A DNA stretch of 64,000 nucleotides from Planctomycetota bacterium (GTDB lineage: Bacteria > Planctomycetota > UBA1135 > UBA2386), in assembly GCA_025459175.1 (NCBI GenBank), contig JALORC010000045.1:1-64000 (forward strand), read 5' to 3'. Each line of letters starts with the position of its first letter. Within the stretch, counting starts at the first letter, position 1. Under the pieces are notes generated by a model that saw only the letters and a program-made list of their open reading frames with translations, was not told the origin of the DNA and made no database searches. Positions 40,247 through 49,806 of this stretch are shown here, piece by piece. The position numbers and the translations under genes are program-made.

Positions 40247-40849
40247 TCAGATGACGAACGGAGCCTTGCCGCACTCGGGGGAGTAGTACTTGATCCGCAT
40301 CGGGCTGACCTTGCCCGTCACCTGGTCGAACACGTTCACCTCGTCCAGGTCGCGGCCGTACACGTGCAGCGAGATGGTCGGCTTGCTGCTGGTGTTGCCG
40401 ATGCGGTGGATCTCCTCGTACGGCGGCAACAGGTAGGCGACCCCGCCCTGGCCGACGTCGGTGCCGCGCGACTGCTCGAGCTCGGCGAAGTCGGCCCGCT
40501 TGCCGTCGTCGAGGCGGTCGTAGCAGACTTCCTCGAGCGAGTTCTGGATCAGGCCCATGACCCCCCAGCAGGAGTGGTCGTGGATCGGCGTCATCTGGCC
40601 CGGCATCCAGACCAGGGCCAGCACCACGAACCGGTTCTGCTGGTCGCGGTGCAACAGGTGGCGGGTGTAACAGTCCGGGCTGCCCTGGCGGTGGCGCTCC
40701 TCCAGCCAGCGATCGGAGGCGCACAGCTGCTTGGTGGCGATCGACACCTCGCGGATGATCAGCTTGTTGGACGGGCGGCGGTCGAGCACGTCCTCGATGG
40801 TGCGCACGTAGTCGCTGAGGCCGGGGCTGGTCGTCGAAGCAGTGGACAT
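40247..40849 (-). CDS. Cysteine dioxygenase-like (cupin) protein
   Basis: VLALVWMPGQMTPIHDHSCWGVMGLIQNSLEEVCYDR...EIHRIGNTSSKPTISLHVYGRDL: cupin HxH and downstream His motifs of the CDO family. Confidence 0.85.
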   Translation of the reverse strand: MSTASTTSPGLSDYVRTIEDVLDRRPSNKLIIREVSIATKQLCASDRWLEERHRQGSPDCYTRHLLHRDQQNRFVVLALVWMPGQMTPIHDHSCWGVMGLIQNSLEEVCYDRLDDGKRADFAELEQSRGTDVGQGGVAYLLPPYEEIHRIGNTSSKPTISLHVYGRDLDEVNVFDQVTGKVSPMRIKYYSPECGKAPFVI

Positions 40850-40944
40850 CGGGAGCGGGGGCGGGAAGATGGTGCGGTCGAAGCCGTCGGACGGGGCTGG
40901 CCATTCTGGCCGCTCCGGGCCCGTCTGACCACCCTGCGCCTGCC

Positions 40945-42210
40945 ATGATGCACCTCCGCCTGCTGCTACCGGCCTTCCTGCTGACCGCGTGTGCGACCAA
41001 TTCGGCGATCGAGGAGAGTCGGGCCTATGCGGCGCTCGACGACCGCCCGCATGCCCTCGAGGTGCTGGAGAAGGCCCGTCGCGAGCAGTTGGCGAACGGT
41101 GGGGTCGTCGATCCCGAGCTGGAAGCCGCCCATGCCAGCGCGCTCAAGCAGTATCTGCGCTGGCGCGCCCGCCACGACATCTTCGAGGAACGCGAGGACG
41201 ATGCGCTGGTCGCGCTGTCGCGGCTCGAGGCCCTCGATCCCGCCTACCCGGGCATCGCCGCGCTGCGCGAGCGCGCCAACGAGAAGCGGGCGCGCCGGCA
41301 GGCGGGGCGCGGCGACGAGTTGCTGCTGCGCAAGGAGTTCGCCGAGGCGCTGAAGGCCTACGCGGCGAGCCTGCAGATCTGGCCAAACTATCCCGCTGCC
41401 GTCGACGGGGTGCAGCGCGTCAAGGAGGCCACCGGCGGCATGTCGGCGCGGGCCCAGCAGCAGTTCCTCGAGGCGGTGCGCAAGCTGCCCGAGTTCCGCT
41501 ACATCGAGGTGCAGTGGCACGCGGCCAACGTGCTGCACAACGCGCCCGAGCGCGGCGACGCCAAGGACATCCTGAAGAAGGCGGTGCGCGAGAACGCCAA
41601 CCAGATCGTCGCCCGCGGCATCGAGTGCGAGCGCGAAGGCAAGTTCGGCGCGGCGCTGGTGCAGTTCCGCAGCGCGAAGAAGCTCGACGCCGAGCTGCCC
41701 GGCATCGACGAGCACATCACCCGCATGGAGAAGGAGCTGAAGGCGGTCGGGCTGATCGACCGCGCCGAGGTGACCATCCGCAGCGGGCGCTTCGCCGAGT
41801 CGCGCGAGCTGCTGGCGGAAGCGTTCGAGCTGTCGATCGCCCTGCGCGGCAACATCAGCGAGCTGATGATCGAGTGCAAACGCGCCGACGCGATGGCCAG
41901 GTTCCAGGTCGCGCGCGACCTCGAGGTGCTCGGCAAGAAGGCCGAGGCGCTGGCGGCGTTCGAGGCGCTGGCCCAGGAATGGCCCACCGGACTCGACGAC
42001 GAAGTGGCCCGGATCGCCGGCCTGCGCGTCGACATCGAGGGTGCGACCAAGGAGTGGGCGGCGGCCGAGGCCGCGGAGGCCGCCGGCGACCTGCCGAAGG
42101 CGCTCGAGCACTACCTCGATTCCGAGCGCTTCTACGCGGGCTGGAAGGACGGCAAGGAACGCATCGCGCGGCTGCGCGCCGCGATCGCCGCCGGTGGCGC
42201 CGGCGGCTGA
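40945..42210 (+). CDS. TPR-repeat lipoprotein
   Basis: MMHLRLLLPAFLLTACATNSAIEESRAYAALDDRPHALEVLEKA lipobox; TPR-like repeats. Confidence 0.7.
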   Translation: MMHLRLLLPAFLLTACATNSAIEESRAYAALDDRPHALEVLEKARREQLANGGVVDPELEAAHASALKQYLRWRARHDIFEEREDDALVALSRLEALDPAYPGIAALRERANEKRARRQAGRGDELLLRKEFAEALKAYAASLQIWPNYPAAVDGVQRVKEATGGMSARAQQQFLEAVRKLPEFRYIEVQWHAANVLHNAPERGDAKDILKKAVRENANQIVARGIECEREGKFGAALVQFRSAKKLDAELPGIDEHITRMEKELKAVGLIDRAEVTIRSGRFAESRELLAEAFELSIALRGNISELMIECKRADAMARFQVARDLEVLGKKAEALAAFEALAQEWPTGLDDEVARIAGLRVDIEGATKEWAAAEAAEAAGDLPKALEHYLDSERFYAGWKDGKERIARLRAAIAAGGAGG

Positions 42211-42308
42211 GCGGCGACGGCGGCACGGCGGCTGAGCGACTCCACCAGCGGTTCGTGACCGCGCGCGCGCCGCGGGCCCGCCTGCGGCATGATGTCGCGG
42301 TGCGCGCG

Positions 42309-44171
42309 ATGTCCCTGGCGAGCCGGTTCCTGCTCACCCTGGTGGTGTCCGCGGTGCTGCCGTTGTTGATCTACGGCTGGTTCTCGCAGCGCAGCATGCG
42401 GGCGCAGATCGACGAGCAGGTGGTGCGCGTGTTCCTGCCGCAGCTCGCTGCCGACCACGCGCAGAAGGTCGAGGCCCTGCTGCAGCGCACCGACCAGGCG
42501 TGTTCGCTGGTGCGCGAGATCGCGCGACGCGTGCTCGCGGCGCCGCCGGCGGCGCGCAAGGTCGAGCTCGAGGCGTTCGCCGAGCAGGTCGAGCTGGTGC
42601 CCGATCTGCTGGCCAACTACCTCGATCTGCTGCTGCTCGCCGATGCCGACGGCCGCGTCGTCTACTGGCAGGACGGACAGCGGCTCGACCCCAACACCCA
42701 CGAACGCCGCGCGGCGCTGATTCCCGCGGCGGTCGCCGATGCCGATTGGTTCCAGCTGGCGCAGCGCGAGCGCGGACTGCACTTCCTGCCGTGGGGGCGG
42801 TCGCCGTACCTGCACCGCGGTCTCGACCATCGTTCGATGGATCCGGGCAGCCACCATCTCGGCCTCGCGCTCGACGTGCCGCGGCCGGACGGCGCGCCCG
42901 GTGTGCTGTTCGCGTTGATGCGTTGGTCGGAGGTGCAGCTGGTGCTCGACCAGGCTCGCGCCGTGCTCGCCGATCGGGCCGCGCTGCCGTCGGCGGAGGT
43001 GTTCCTGGTCAGCCGTGCCGGCGTCGTGCAGGGCCACACCGATCGCGCGCGCTACGGCCTGCCGGTGGCGCCGGACGAGCTGGCGCGGCAGCTGACGACC
43101 GCCGGCGCGACAGGGCGCGCGGCGTTCGCCGATGCGCGCGGCCGGCGCTGGCGGGTCGGGTTCTCGCCATGCGGGAACGGCGTCGCGCGGTCGTTCGTGA
43201 TCGCGGTCGCGGTGCCCGAGAGCGAACTGTTCGCCGCCAGCGACACCTTCGAACGCATCCTGCTGGCGGCGATCCTGGTCACGCTGCTGGTGCTGCTGAT
43301 CTGGTCGCTGGTCGCCTCGCGCGCGATCACCGCGCCGGTGCAGGCGCTGGTGGCCGCGTCGCGCCGGATCGCCGGCGGCGACCTCGCGGTCGCGGTGCCG
43401 CCGCGCGGCGGGCCTGAACTCGGCGAACTCGCCGGCGCGTTCAACCAGATGGCCGCCGACCTCGCTGCCGGCCGCGAACGGCTGGCGGCGGCGCAGCGCG
43501 ATCAGGCCTGGGCCGAGATGGCGCGCCAGGTCGCGCACGAGGTCAAGAACCCGCTGCAGCCGATGCGGATGGCGGCGCAGCTGCTGCAGCGCGCGCGCAG
43601 CGAGCAGGATCCACGCGCCGATCTGGTCGCCGAGCGGCTGGCGCGCACGGTGCTCGAGCAGACCGAGGCGCTCGATCGCATCGCCAGCGACTTCCGCGCC
43701 TTCGCCGGCAGCGCGCCGCAGCAGCAACAGGTGGTCGCGGTCGCCGAGTGGTTCACCACGCTGCGCGAGCAGCTGGCGGGACTGTTCGCCGGCAAGCCGG
43801 TCGCGATCGAGGTCGATGCGGGAGCGGTGGCGGCGCGGGTGACGATCGACGGCAAGGCGCTCGGGCGGGTGTTCGTGAACCTGGTGCAGAACGCGCACGA
43901 GGCGGCGCCACAGGGGGTGCGGGTGCGGATCGGCGCGGCGATGGCGGGCGGCAAGGTGGCGATCACGGTCCAGGACGACGGGCCGGGCATCCCCGAGGCG
44001 GTGCGCGGGCGGCTGTTCGAGCCGTATTTCACGACCAAGACGTCGGGCACCGGGCTCGGTCTGGCGATCTGCCGGCGGCTGCTCGAGGCGCACGGCGGCG
44101 GCATCAAGCTGCTGCGGTCGGGGCCGGGGGAGACGGTGTTCGAGCTGGTGTTGCCGGGTTTGGTGGAGTGA
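42309..44171 (+). CDS. NtrY-like HAMP sensor histidine kinase
   Basis: Two TM, HAMP (ITAPVQALVAASRRIAGGDLAVAVPPRGGPELGELAGAFNQMAADL), 'MARQVAHEVKNPLQPMRMAAQLL', 'DDGPGIPEAVRGRLFEPYFTTKTSGTGLGLAICRRLLEAHGG'. GTG at 42300 is an alternative start. Confidence 0.93.
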   Translation: MSLASRFLLTLVVSAVLPLLIYGWFSQRSMRAQIDEQVVRVFLPQLAADHAQKVEALLQRTDQACSLVREIARRVLAAPPAARKVELEAFAEQVELVPDLLANYLDLLLLADADGRVVYWQDGQRLDPNTHERRAALIPAAVADADWFQLAQRERGLHFLPWGRSPYLHRGLDHRSMDPGSHHLGLALDVPRPDGAPGVLFALMRWSEVQLVLDQARAVLADRAALPSAEVFLVSRAGVVQGHTDRARYGLPVAPDELARQLTTAGATGRAAFADARGRRWRVGFSPCGNGVARSFVIAVAVPESELFAASDTFERILLAAILVTLLVLLIWSLVASRAITAPVQALVAASRRIAGGDLAVAVPPRGGPELGELAGAFNQMAADLAAGRERLAAAQRDQAWAEMARQVAHEVKNPLQPMRMAAQLLQRARSEQDPRADLVAERLARTVLEQTEALDRIASDFRAFAGSAPQQQQVVAVAEWFTTLREQLAGLFAGKPVAIEVDAGAVAARVTIDGKALGRVFVNLVQNAHEAAPQGVRVRIGAAMAGGKVAITVQDDGPGIPEAVRGRLFEPYFTTKTSGTGLGLAICRRLLEAHGGGIKLLRSGPGETVFELVLPGLVE

Positions 44172-44284
44172 ATGGTCCTGGTCGGGTGGCCGGGCTGCGG
44201 TCAGGCGATACCTGATAGGAATCAAGGTTGGCGTCCTTGACGCGAGCAGCTGATTTTGCGAAACTGACGAGCAGAGTCTCGAGA

Positions 44285-44324
44285 GCACGGTGCGGCACGG
44301 TGCGGCACCGTGCGGCACGGTGCG
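44285..44324. repeat. Four tandem 10-bp units (gcacggtgcg x2, gcaccgtgcg, gcacggtgcg)
   Basis: Direct reading: gcacggtgcg gcacggtgcg gcaccgtgcg gcacggtgcg; unit 3 holds the reverse complement of the gcacggtgc core. Confidence 0.95.
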
Positions 44325-44351
44325 GCTTGAGTCAGCAAGAGGAAGACAATC

Positions 44352-45722
44352 ATGGCCAGTGCCGATTTCGCGGTTGTCATGGCCTTGGCATCTGTGTGCC
44401 AGGGTCTGGTTGGTCAAGCCACATGCAACCACACTGGAAGGAAGGTGCAGATCGAGGCGGGGGATCGCAACTTCTCGAATGCTCCGTGCGGCAATTTCAG
44501 CATTGTCGTCGCTGGATCCAACATCCAGGGACCGGCCAATTGCCTTCGAGGCGGCGCTCACTACGCGGGCACCGTCTATGCTTGCGAGGGGATCGCGAAC
44601 CTGACCAACTGCAAGAACCAGGGGTTCAAAGTCGCGATCGAGACATATTCGAACGGCGGTTGTCCAGACCTCACCGGGTTGATTCCTGGAGCTTCGTTCG
44701 CTAGCTGGATGGAGGTGCCCGCTGCCGTTCGAAAGGGGCTGCAATGTATCCCACCCAAGAAAAAGGATACCTTTGATTGGTCGGCGTCGACGACCGATTG
44801 TCCGACCGGGACGAAGCAGCGTCCCGCGGTCGGGACGGTCCGCCAGGGAGGTAGTGGAGCCTTCTACACCGTGGCCGAAGGCTCTGTGTATCCCAGTCAT
44901 GGTTCGCGCAATCCATTTCTGACACCCTATGATTCCGCGCAATCGTCCAGCCCTGCGGTCGTGTCCGGGTTGCTGGGAAGCTTGGTGATCCCATTGCACC
45001 CGAGGTTTGCAGGCGCGGTCCTCGGCGGAGTGGTCACCACGGAGCACGTGATCGACGGCGTGTCGTTCGAGCGGTCTGTCAGTGTGGAGGGATCGGTGTT
45101 GTCCAACGGGCGCTTCGACTTGAACACGTCCTATGGAATCGTCCAAGAGGGTCGAGCAGTCTCTCACGGCAAGTGGCTCACGTTCGACGGCAACGCCATG
45201 GGGTCGACGGCCGATGGCTCTGAGAACGGCAACCTCTGGCCTGCCACTGGTGTGGATTTCGCTCTGCGATTCTCCCAGCAGGCATCCGATGTCATCCCTC
45301 TTTATCAGTGGGTCCGGGACCCGTTCGAGATCCCTTGGACCGATTCGGTGAGCTATGTGGAAGCAACCGACGCAACGACGGCTGTGATCAGCAGCCGCAT
45401 GAGCGTGGCGTTGGGAGGTGGTTTAGACAAAGAGTACGAGATCGACCTGAGCGGGCCTGTGGTGCATCCGATTGCCATGCGTGTCTACGACCTCACCGGC
45501 GCCGTCCGTGAGGAAACCCGGTTCAAGGACTACAGGGCAGTTTCTCCCGGCAAGTGGCGGCCATTCCAGGTCACGCGCACGACCTGGCTGGCTCCAGCAA
45601 GAAATCAGGATCGTGTGACCGTGACCCTGAGTCTGACCGCGGCGAAGCTGATCGATGAAGCCGCTCAGGTGGCAGTTCCGAAGGGTTGCGCAGACTCTCA
45701 CCTGTGGTTTGTCTGGTTGTGA
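44352..45722 (+). CDS. Secreted hypothetical (orphan) protein
   Basis: Single continuous ORF of 456 aa with visibly lower GC and different codon use from its neighbours; no family recognised. Confidence 0.6.
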   Translation: MASADFAVVMALASVCQGLVGQATCNHTGRKVQIEAGDRNFSNAPCGNFSIVVAGSNIQGPANCLRGGAHYAGTVYACEGIANLTNCKNQGFKVAIETYSNGGCPDLTGLIPGASFASWMEVPAAVRKGLQCIPPKKKDTFDWSASTTDCPTGTKQRPAVGTVRQGGSGAFYTVAEGSVYPSHGSRNPFLTPYDSAQSSSPAVVSGLLGSLVIPLHPRFAGAVLGGVVTTEHVIDGVSFERSVSVEGSVLSNGRFDLNTSYGIVQEGRAVSHGKWLTFDGNAMGSTADGSENGNLWPATGVDFALRFSQQASDVIPLYQWVRDPFEIPWTDSVSYVEATDATTAVISSRMSVALGGGLDKEYEIDLSGPVVHPIAMRVYDLTGAVREETRFKDYRAVSPGKWRPFQVTRTTWLAPARNQDRVTVTLSLTAAKLIDEAAQVAVPKGCADSHLWFVWL

Positions 45723-46029
45723 GTTGCCCTGTCTCACGCCGGCGTCTGGTTCATCGGGCGCACGCTGCTTTCGCTCCATGACGCGGCTGCCAGCGGCGCA
45801 TCGCTCGAAACCTACGCTTCGACTCGTTGCCTGGCGGAGAGTCTGGCGCCGCGTGCAGCCAAGGTTGGGCGGGGCCTGAGCCCCTGGCCGGCGCCTCGCA
45901 AGCGCAACCGCGTGCCTTCTGCGGCGAATCGAGGTCGCTGACGCGCTGCGCTGGCCGTCCCCGGCTCCCTGCCGCCCGCCAACTGCCGCCTCCGATCGAT
46001 CGCCCGCGCTCCCCGCCGCCACCTACCGC

Positions 46030-49000
46030 ATGTCGAATCGCTCTTCCGCCGCCCTGGTCGGCGTCGTGCTCGCCCTTTTGGCCGCCTTGGGGTGCTGGTT
46101 GTGGCTCGGTGCTGACCCCGAACTGCCTCCACCGTCAGTAGTTACGTCCAATGGTGCCGGTGACTCCGCCACCCCGGACCAAGCCGGCCTCGGCGCCGCC
46201 GCAGCCGCCAGCGCGGCGCTGCCGACCGGCGCCGAACGCCAGCAGGTCCAGTTCGGCGGCCCGCCGACCGGGGTCCGCGGCATCGTGCTCGACAGCAAGA
46301 CCGGCCAGCCGCTGGCCGGCATCGAAGTGCTCGCGGTCAAGGACGAGCCGTCGATCGAGCCGCTGGTAGCGCGCTTCCGCGGCCTGTTCCAGGGCGGCAT
46401 GTTCGTCGAGACCCGCGCCCCGCGGCGCGAACTCGGCCGCACCGTCAGCGGCGCCGACGGCCGCTTCGAACTGCTCGGCCTGCCGGCCGGCCGCGTGTTC
46501 CTCGACGGCCGCAGCGACGGTTGGTTCGTGCGCACGCCGGGCACCGCGGCGCTCGCGATCGGCCAGATCCGCGATGGCATCGAGCTGCGCGCGTCCCCCG
46601 GCGGCCGCGTGCGCGGCGTCGTGATCGGCGCCGACGGTGGGCCGGCCGCGGGTGCACACGTCAGCGTGCGACCGGGCCTCAACTCGTTCCTCGGCCAGAT
46701 CACCGATCGTCAGTATCGCTGGCTCGAGACCACGACCGACGAACAGGGTCGCTTCGATCTGCCCGGCGTGCCGGCGGGCCAGGGCTACACGGTGTCGGCG
46801 TCGGCGCCGTCGATCGCACTCGAGGAAGTGCACGGCATCGAAGTGCGGCAGGGCCAGACCAGCGAAGTGCTCGTGCGCGGCCATCAGGGCGCGATCGTCG
46901 GTGGCGTCGTGCTCGGTGCCGATGGCCAGCCGTTGGCAGGTGCCAACGTGGCGATGATCTATCTCGACATCAGCCGCGTCTTGTTCTCCGCCGACGGTCG
47001 CTCGGAGCCGGTCACCACCGATGCCGAGGGGCGCTTCCGCCTCGAACACGTCGCGGCCGGTCGGGTGGCGTTCGTCGCTGCCGCGACCGATCTCGCACCG
47101 AGCAACATCGAAGAGCTCGCCGTCGTCGACGGCGGCGTCTACGAGGATCTGGTGCTGCAGCTCGGCGAAGGGGCCACGATCACCGGCCTCGTCGTCGACG
47201 ATCGCGACCAGCCGGTCGCCGGCGCCGCCGTCGAGTTGCGCCCGTTCGAACGGCCGAACGATCCGCAGTTCTTGAAGATGATGCTGAAGGTGCGGCGCGT
47301 CGAAGCGAGCACCGACGCCGACGGGCGCTTCACAGCCAAGGGCCTCACCGGCGAACGGCTGATCGTGCAGGCGCAGAAGACCGGTTACACGACCGCGGTG
47401 CGTTGGGGCGTCAAGCTCGACGAGCAGGCGCTGGTGATCAAGGTCCAGCGCGGCGCCGTCGTGCGCGGCAAAGTGATGGTCGGTGAGCAGCCGTTGACGC
47501 GTTTCCGCGTCGACACGCGCAGCACCGAGATCCCGGCGGTGGCCGAGGCGAACGGTGGTGAGGCGAAGGCCGAGCCGACGGCGGGTGCGGCGACACCGCG
47601 TCGCGAACGCCCGGCGACCGACGGCAACAGCGGTGCGTCGTGGACCGGCGGCGGGCGGCGCGGCGGCGGTCGTCAGGGCACGCAGCAGCTCGCCGAGGGC
47701 ACGAACATGATGGATCGCGGCATGAACGGCCTCGACGGCAACTGGCGCGAGATCCAGTCCGCCGACGGCACGTTCGAGCTGCGCGGCATCCCGCCGGGTC
47801 GCATTCGCGTTCGCGTGCGGGCCGAAGGGCACCTCGAGCCGGCCGCGCAGGAGATCGATCTGCAGCCAGCCCAGCAGAGCGACGTGTTGGTGTTCGCGGT
47901 CAGCGTCGGCCTGCCGGTGCGCGGCCGCGTCGTCGACGAGAACGGCAAGCCGGTCAGCGACGCGCAGGTCACCGCCTACAAGCAGCGCGAAGGTGGCGGC
48001 GGCGGGCGCGGCCCGCTCAACGTGCAGATCGATCCCGAGGACTTCGACTTCCTGGCGCTGTCGTCGGCGAGCGGTCGCCGCAGCGTCGTCAGCGACAGCA
48101 AGGGTGCGTTCGAACTGACCGGGCTCGAGGCCGGCAAGTACCGCTTCACCGCGCGCCATCCCGATCTCGCCAAGTCGTCGGCGAAGGACGTCGTGCTGCA
48201 ACCCGAGCAACCGACCGCCGAGGTCGAGATCGTGCTCGACGCCGGCGGTGGCGTCGACGGCACGGTGACCGGGCTCGGCATGCGGCCGCTGGCGAACGCG
48301 CTGATGGTCGCGTTCAGCATCCAGGCCGGCACGATGCGCAGCGGCTCCACCGACGCGCAGGGCTACTACCGCATCGACGGGCTGCCGCCGGGGCAATACG
48401 TGGTGTTCAAGTCGCGGCTCGACGAGCGCGCCGACAACATCCCGCTCGAGCTGATGAGCAACATGCGGCTCAATACGGTGACGGTGAAGCAGGGCAAGCT
48501 GGCCCGGCTCGACGTGCACGACGAAGGGGAGGACGGCGTGCGCGTGTTCGGCATCGTTCGCGAAGCCGGCGCGCCGGTGCCGCGCGCGCTGGTGACGCTG
48601 CTCGGCAGCGATCGCGACGGGCTGCTGGGCATGGGCGTGCGCGCCAACGCGGCCGGCATGGACGGTCGCTACGAGCTGGTCGGTATCAAGCCGGGCAGCT
48701 ACGTGATGCAGGTCACACGCTTCCAGGGCGCGCCGGTGCAGACGACGTTCGAGGTCGAGGTGCCGGACGGCTCGCGCGAGATGTTGTTCGACATCATGCT
48801 GCCGACCAGCACCGTGCGCGGTCGTGTGCTCGACAGTCGCGGCAATCCCGCCAAGGGTGTGCCGGTGTCGCTCGGCAGTGAGCAGGGGGCGTTGTCGGGT
48901 GCCGAGGGGCTGATCGGGTTGATTGCGCAGAACGGCCTCGCGCAGGCGCGCACCGACGACGACGGCAACTTCACGCTGCGCTCGGTCGCGGCCGGCACGT

Positions 49001-49806
49001 ATCGCCTGACGGCCAATGGGCAGGTCGGCGGGCGCCGCCGCGGTGGTGGCAACACGTCGCAGTGGGGCGAAGCGGTGCTCACCGGTGTGCAGGTCGATGG
49101 CACGACGCCGGTCGAAGGGCTGGTTGTCACGATCCCGCTCGCCGGTCGCATCACCGGTGTCGTCGTCGATGGCAGCGGTCAGCCGGTCGCCAATGCCGAG
49201 ATCGGCTATCGCGAGACCGCGGCACCGCGGCGCGCGCAGCGTGGCAATCCGCTGATGGATCTGGTCGGTGCGCAGACGCGGCCGATCCGTTCGGATGCGG
49301 CGGGGCGGTTCGAGATCGGTGGGTTGACGCCGGGGGTGTACTCGCTGCGCGTCGAGAGCGAAGCGCTCGATGCCGGCAAGCTCGACGACGTGCAGGTCGC
49401 CGAGGAAGCTGTGCAGGACGTGACGCTGCGGGTGGTGCGCGGCGCGGTGTTGAAGCTGCGCGCGACGAATGTCGATCGGCAGCGCATTCCGTTCGCGCAG
49501 TTGTCATTGCTCGACAGCCGCGGCAAGCCGGTGGTGAGCAGCATGTCGACGTTCACGGTGATGCGTCGGCTGATGGGGAACCGCAACGAGGTCGCGGATT
49601 CGGGGTGGTACGAGTTCGGCAGTGTGCCGCCGGACACCTACACGGCGGTGATCGCGGAGCCGGGCAAGGAGGAGATTCGGATCACGCGCACGATCGCGGA
49701 TGGGGAGACGGTGGAGTGGGAGAGCCAGCGCTCTGCCACCGCAGCGGGAGTGCGTGCCACTGAGCGGGCCGCGGTGAGCCGGAGTTCCACGCGCAGCCGG
49801 AAGTGA
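46030..49806 (+). CDS. Giant membrane-anchored carboxypeptidase-regulatory-like repeat protein with altered C-terminus
   Basis: MSNRSSAALVGVVLALLAALGCWLWLGADPELPPP; many 'GVVVDGSGQPVANAEIGYRE' modules; the last ~28 aa after VEWE diverge from the copy at 57662-57783. Confidence 0.85.
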   Translation: MSNRSSAALVGVVLALLAALGCWLWLGADPELPPPSVVTSNGAGDSATPDQAGLGAAAAASAALPTGAERQQVQFGGPPTGVRGIVLDSKTGQPLAGIEVLAVKDEPSIEPLVARFRGLFQGGMFVETRAPRRELGRTVSGADGRFELLGLPAGRVFLDGRSDGWFVRTPGTAALAIGQIRDGIELRASPGGRVRGVVIGADGGPAAGAHVSVRPGLNSFLGQITDRQYRWLETTTDEQGRFDLPGVPAGQGYTVSASAPSIALEEVHGIEVRQGQTSEVLVRGHQGAIVGGVVLGADGQPLAGANVAMIYLDISRVLFSADGRSEPVTTDAEGRFRLEHVAAGRVAFVAAATDLAPSNIEELAVVDGGVYEDLVLQLGEGATITGLVVDDRDQPVAGAAVELRPFERPNDPQFLKMMLKVRRVEASTDADGRFTAKGLTGERLIVQAQKTGYTTAVRWGVKLDEQALVIKVQRGAVVRGKVMVGEQPLTRFRVDTRSTEIPAVAEANGGEAKAEPTAGAATPRRERPATDGNSGASWTGGGRRGGGRQGTQQLAEGTNMMDRGMNGLDGNWREIQSADGTFELRGIPPGRIRVRVRAEGHLEPAAQEIDLQPAQQSDVLVFAVSVGLPVRGRVVDENGKPVSDAQVTAYKQREGGGGGRGPLNVQIDPEDFDFLALSSASGRRSVVSDSKGAFELTGLEAGKYRFTARHPDLAKSSAKDVVLQPEQPTAEVEIVLDAGGGVDGTVTGLGMRPLANALMVAFSIQAGTMRSGSTDAQGYYRIDGLPPGQYVVFKSRLDERADNIPLELMSNMRLNTVTVKQGKLARLDVHDEGEDGVRVFGIVREAGAPVPRALVTLLGSDRDGLLGMGVRANAAGMDGRYELVGIKPGSYVMQVTRFQGAPVQTTFEVEVPDGSREMLFDIMLPTSTVRGRVLDSRGNPAKGVPVSLGSEQGALSGAEGLIGLIAQNGLAQARTDDDGNFTLRSVAAGTYRLTANGQVGGRRRGGGNTSQWGEAVLTGVQVDGTTPVEGLVVTIPLAGRITGVVVDGSGQPVANAEIGYRETAAPRRAQRGNPLMDLVGAQTRPIRSDAAGRFEIGGLTPGVYSLRVESEALDAGKLDDVQVAEEAVQDVTLRVVRGAVLKLRATNVDRQRIPFAQLSLLDSRGKPVVSSMSTFTVMRRLMGNRNEVADSGWYEFGSVPPDTYTAVIAEPGKEEIRITRTIADGETVEWESQRSATAAGVRATERAAVSRSSTRSRK
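49615..49722 (+). repeat. 108-bp repeat (gene tail), copy A
   Basis: ttcggcagtgtgccgccggacacctacacggcggtgatcgcggagccgggcaagg...gtggagtgggag; one mismatch to 60734-60841. Confidence 0.95.

Noticed and set aside
44285-44324. Possible CRISPR-like array
   Set aside because: Contiguous 10-bp units with no spacers; simple tandem repeat.
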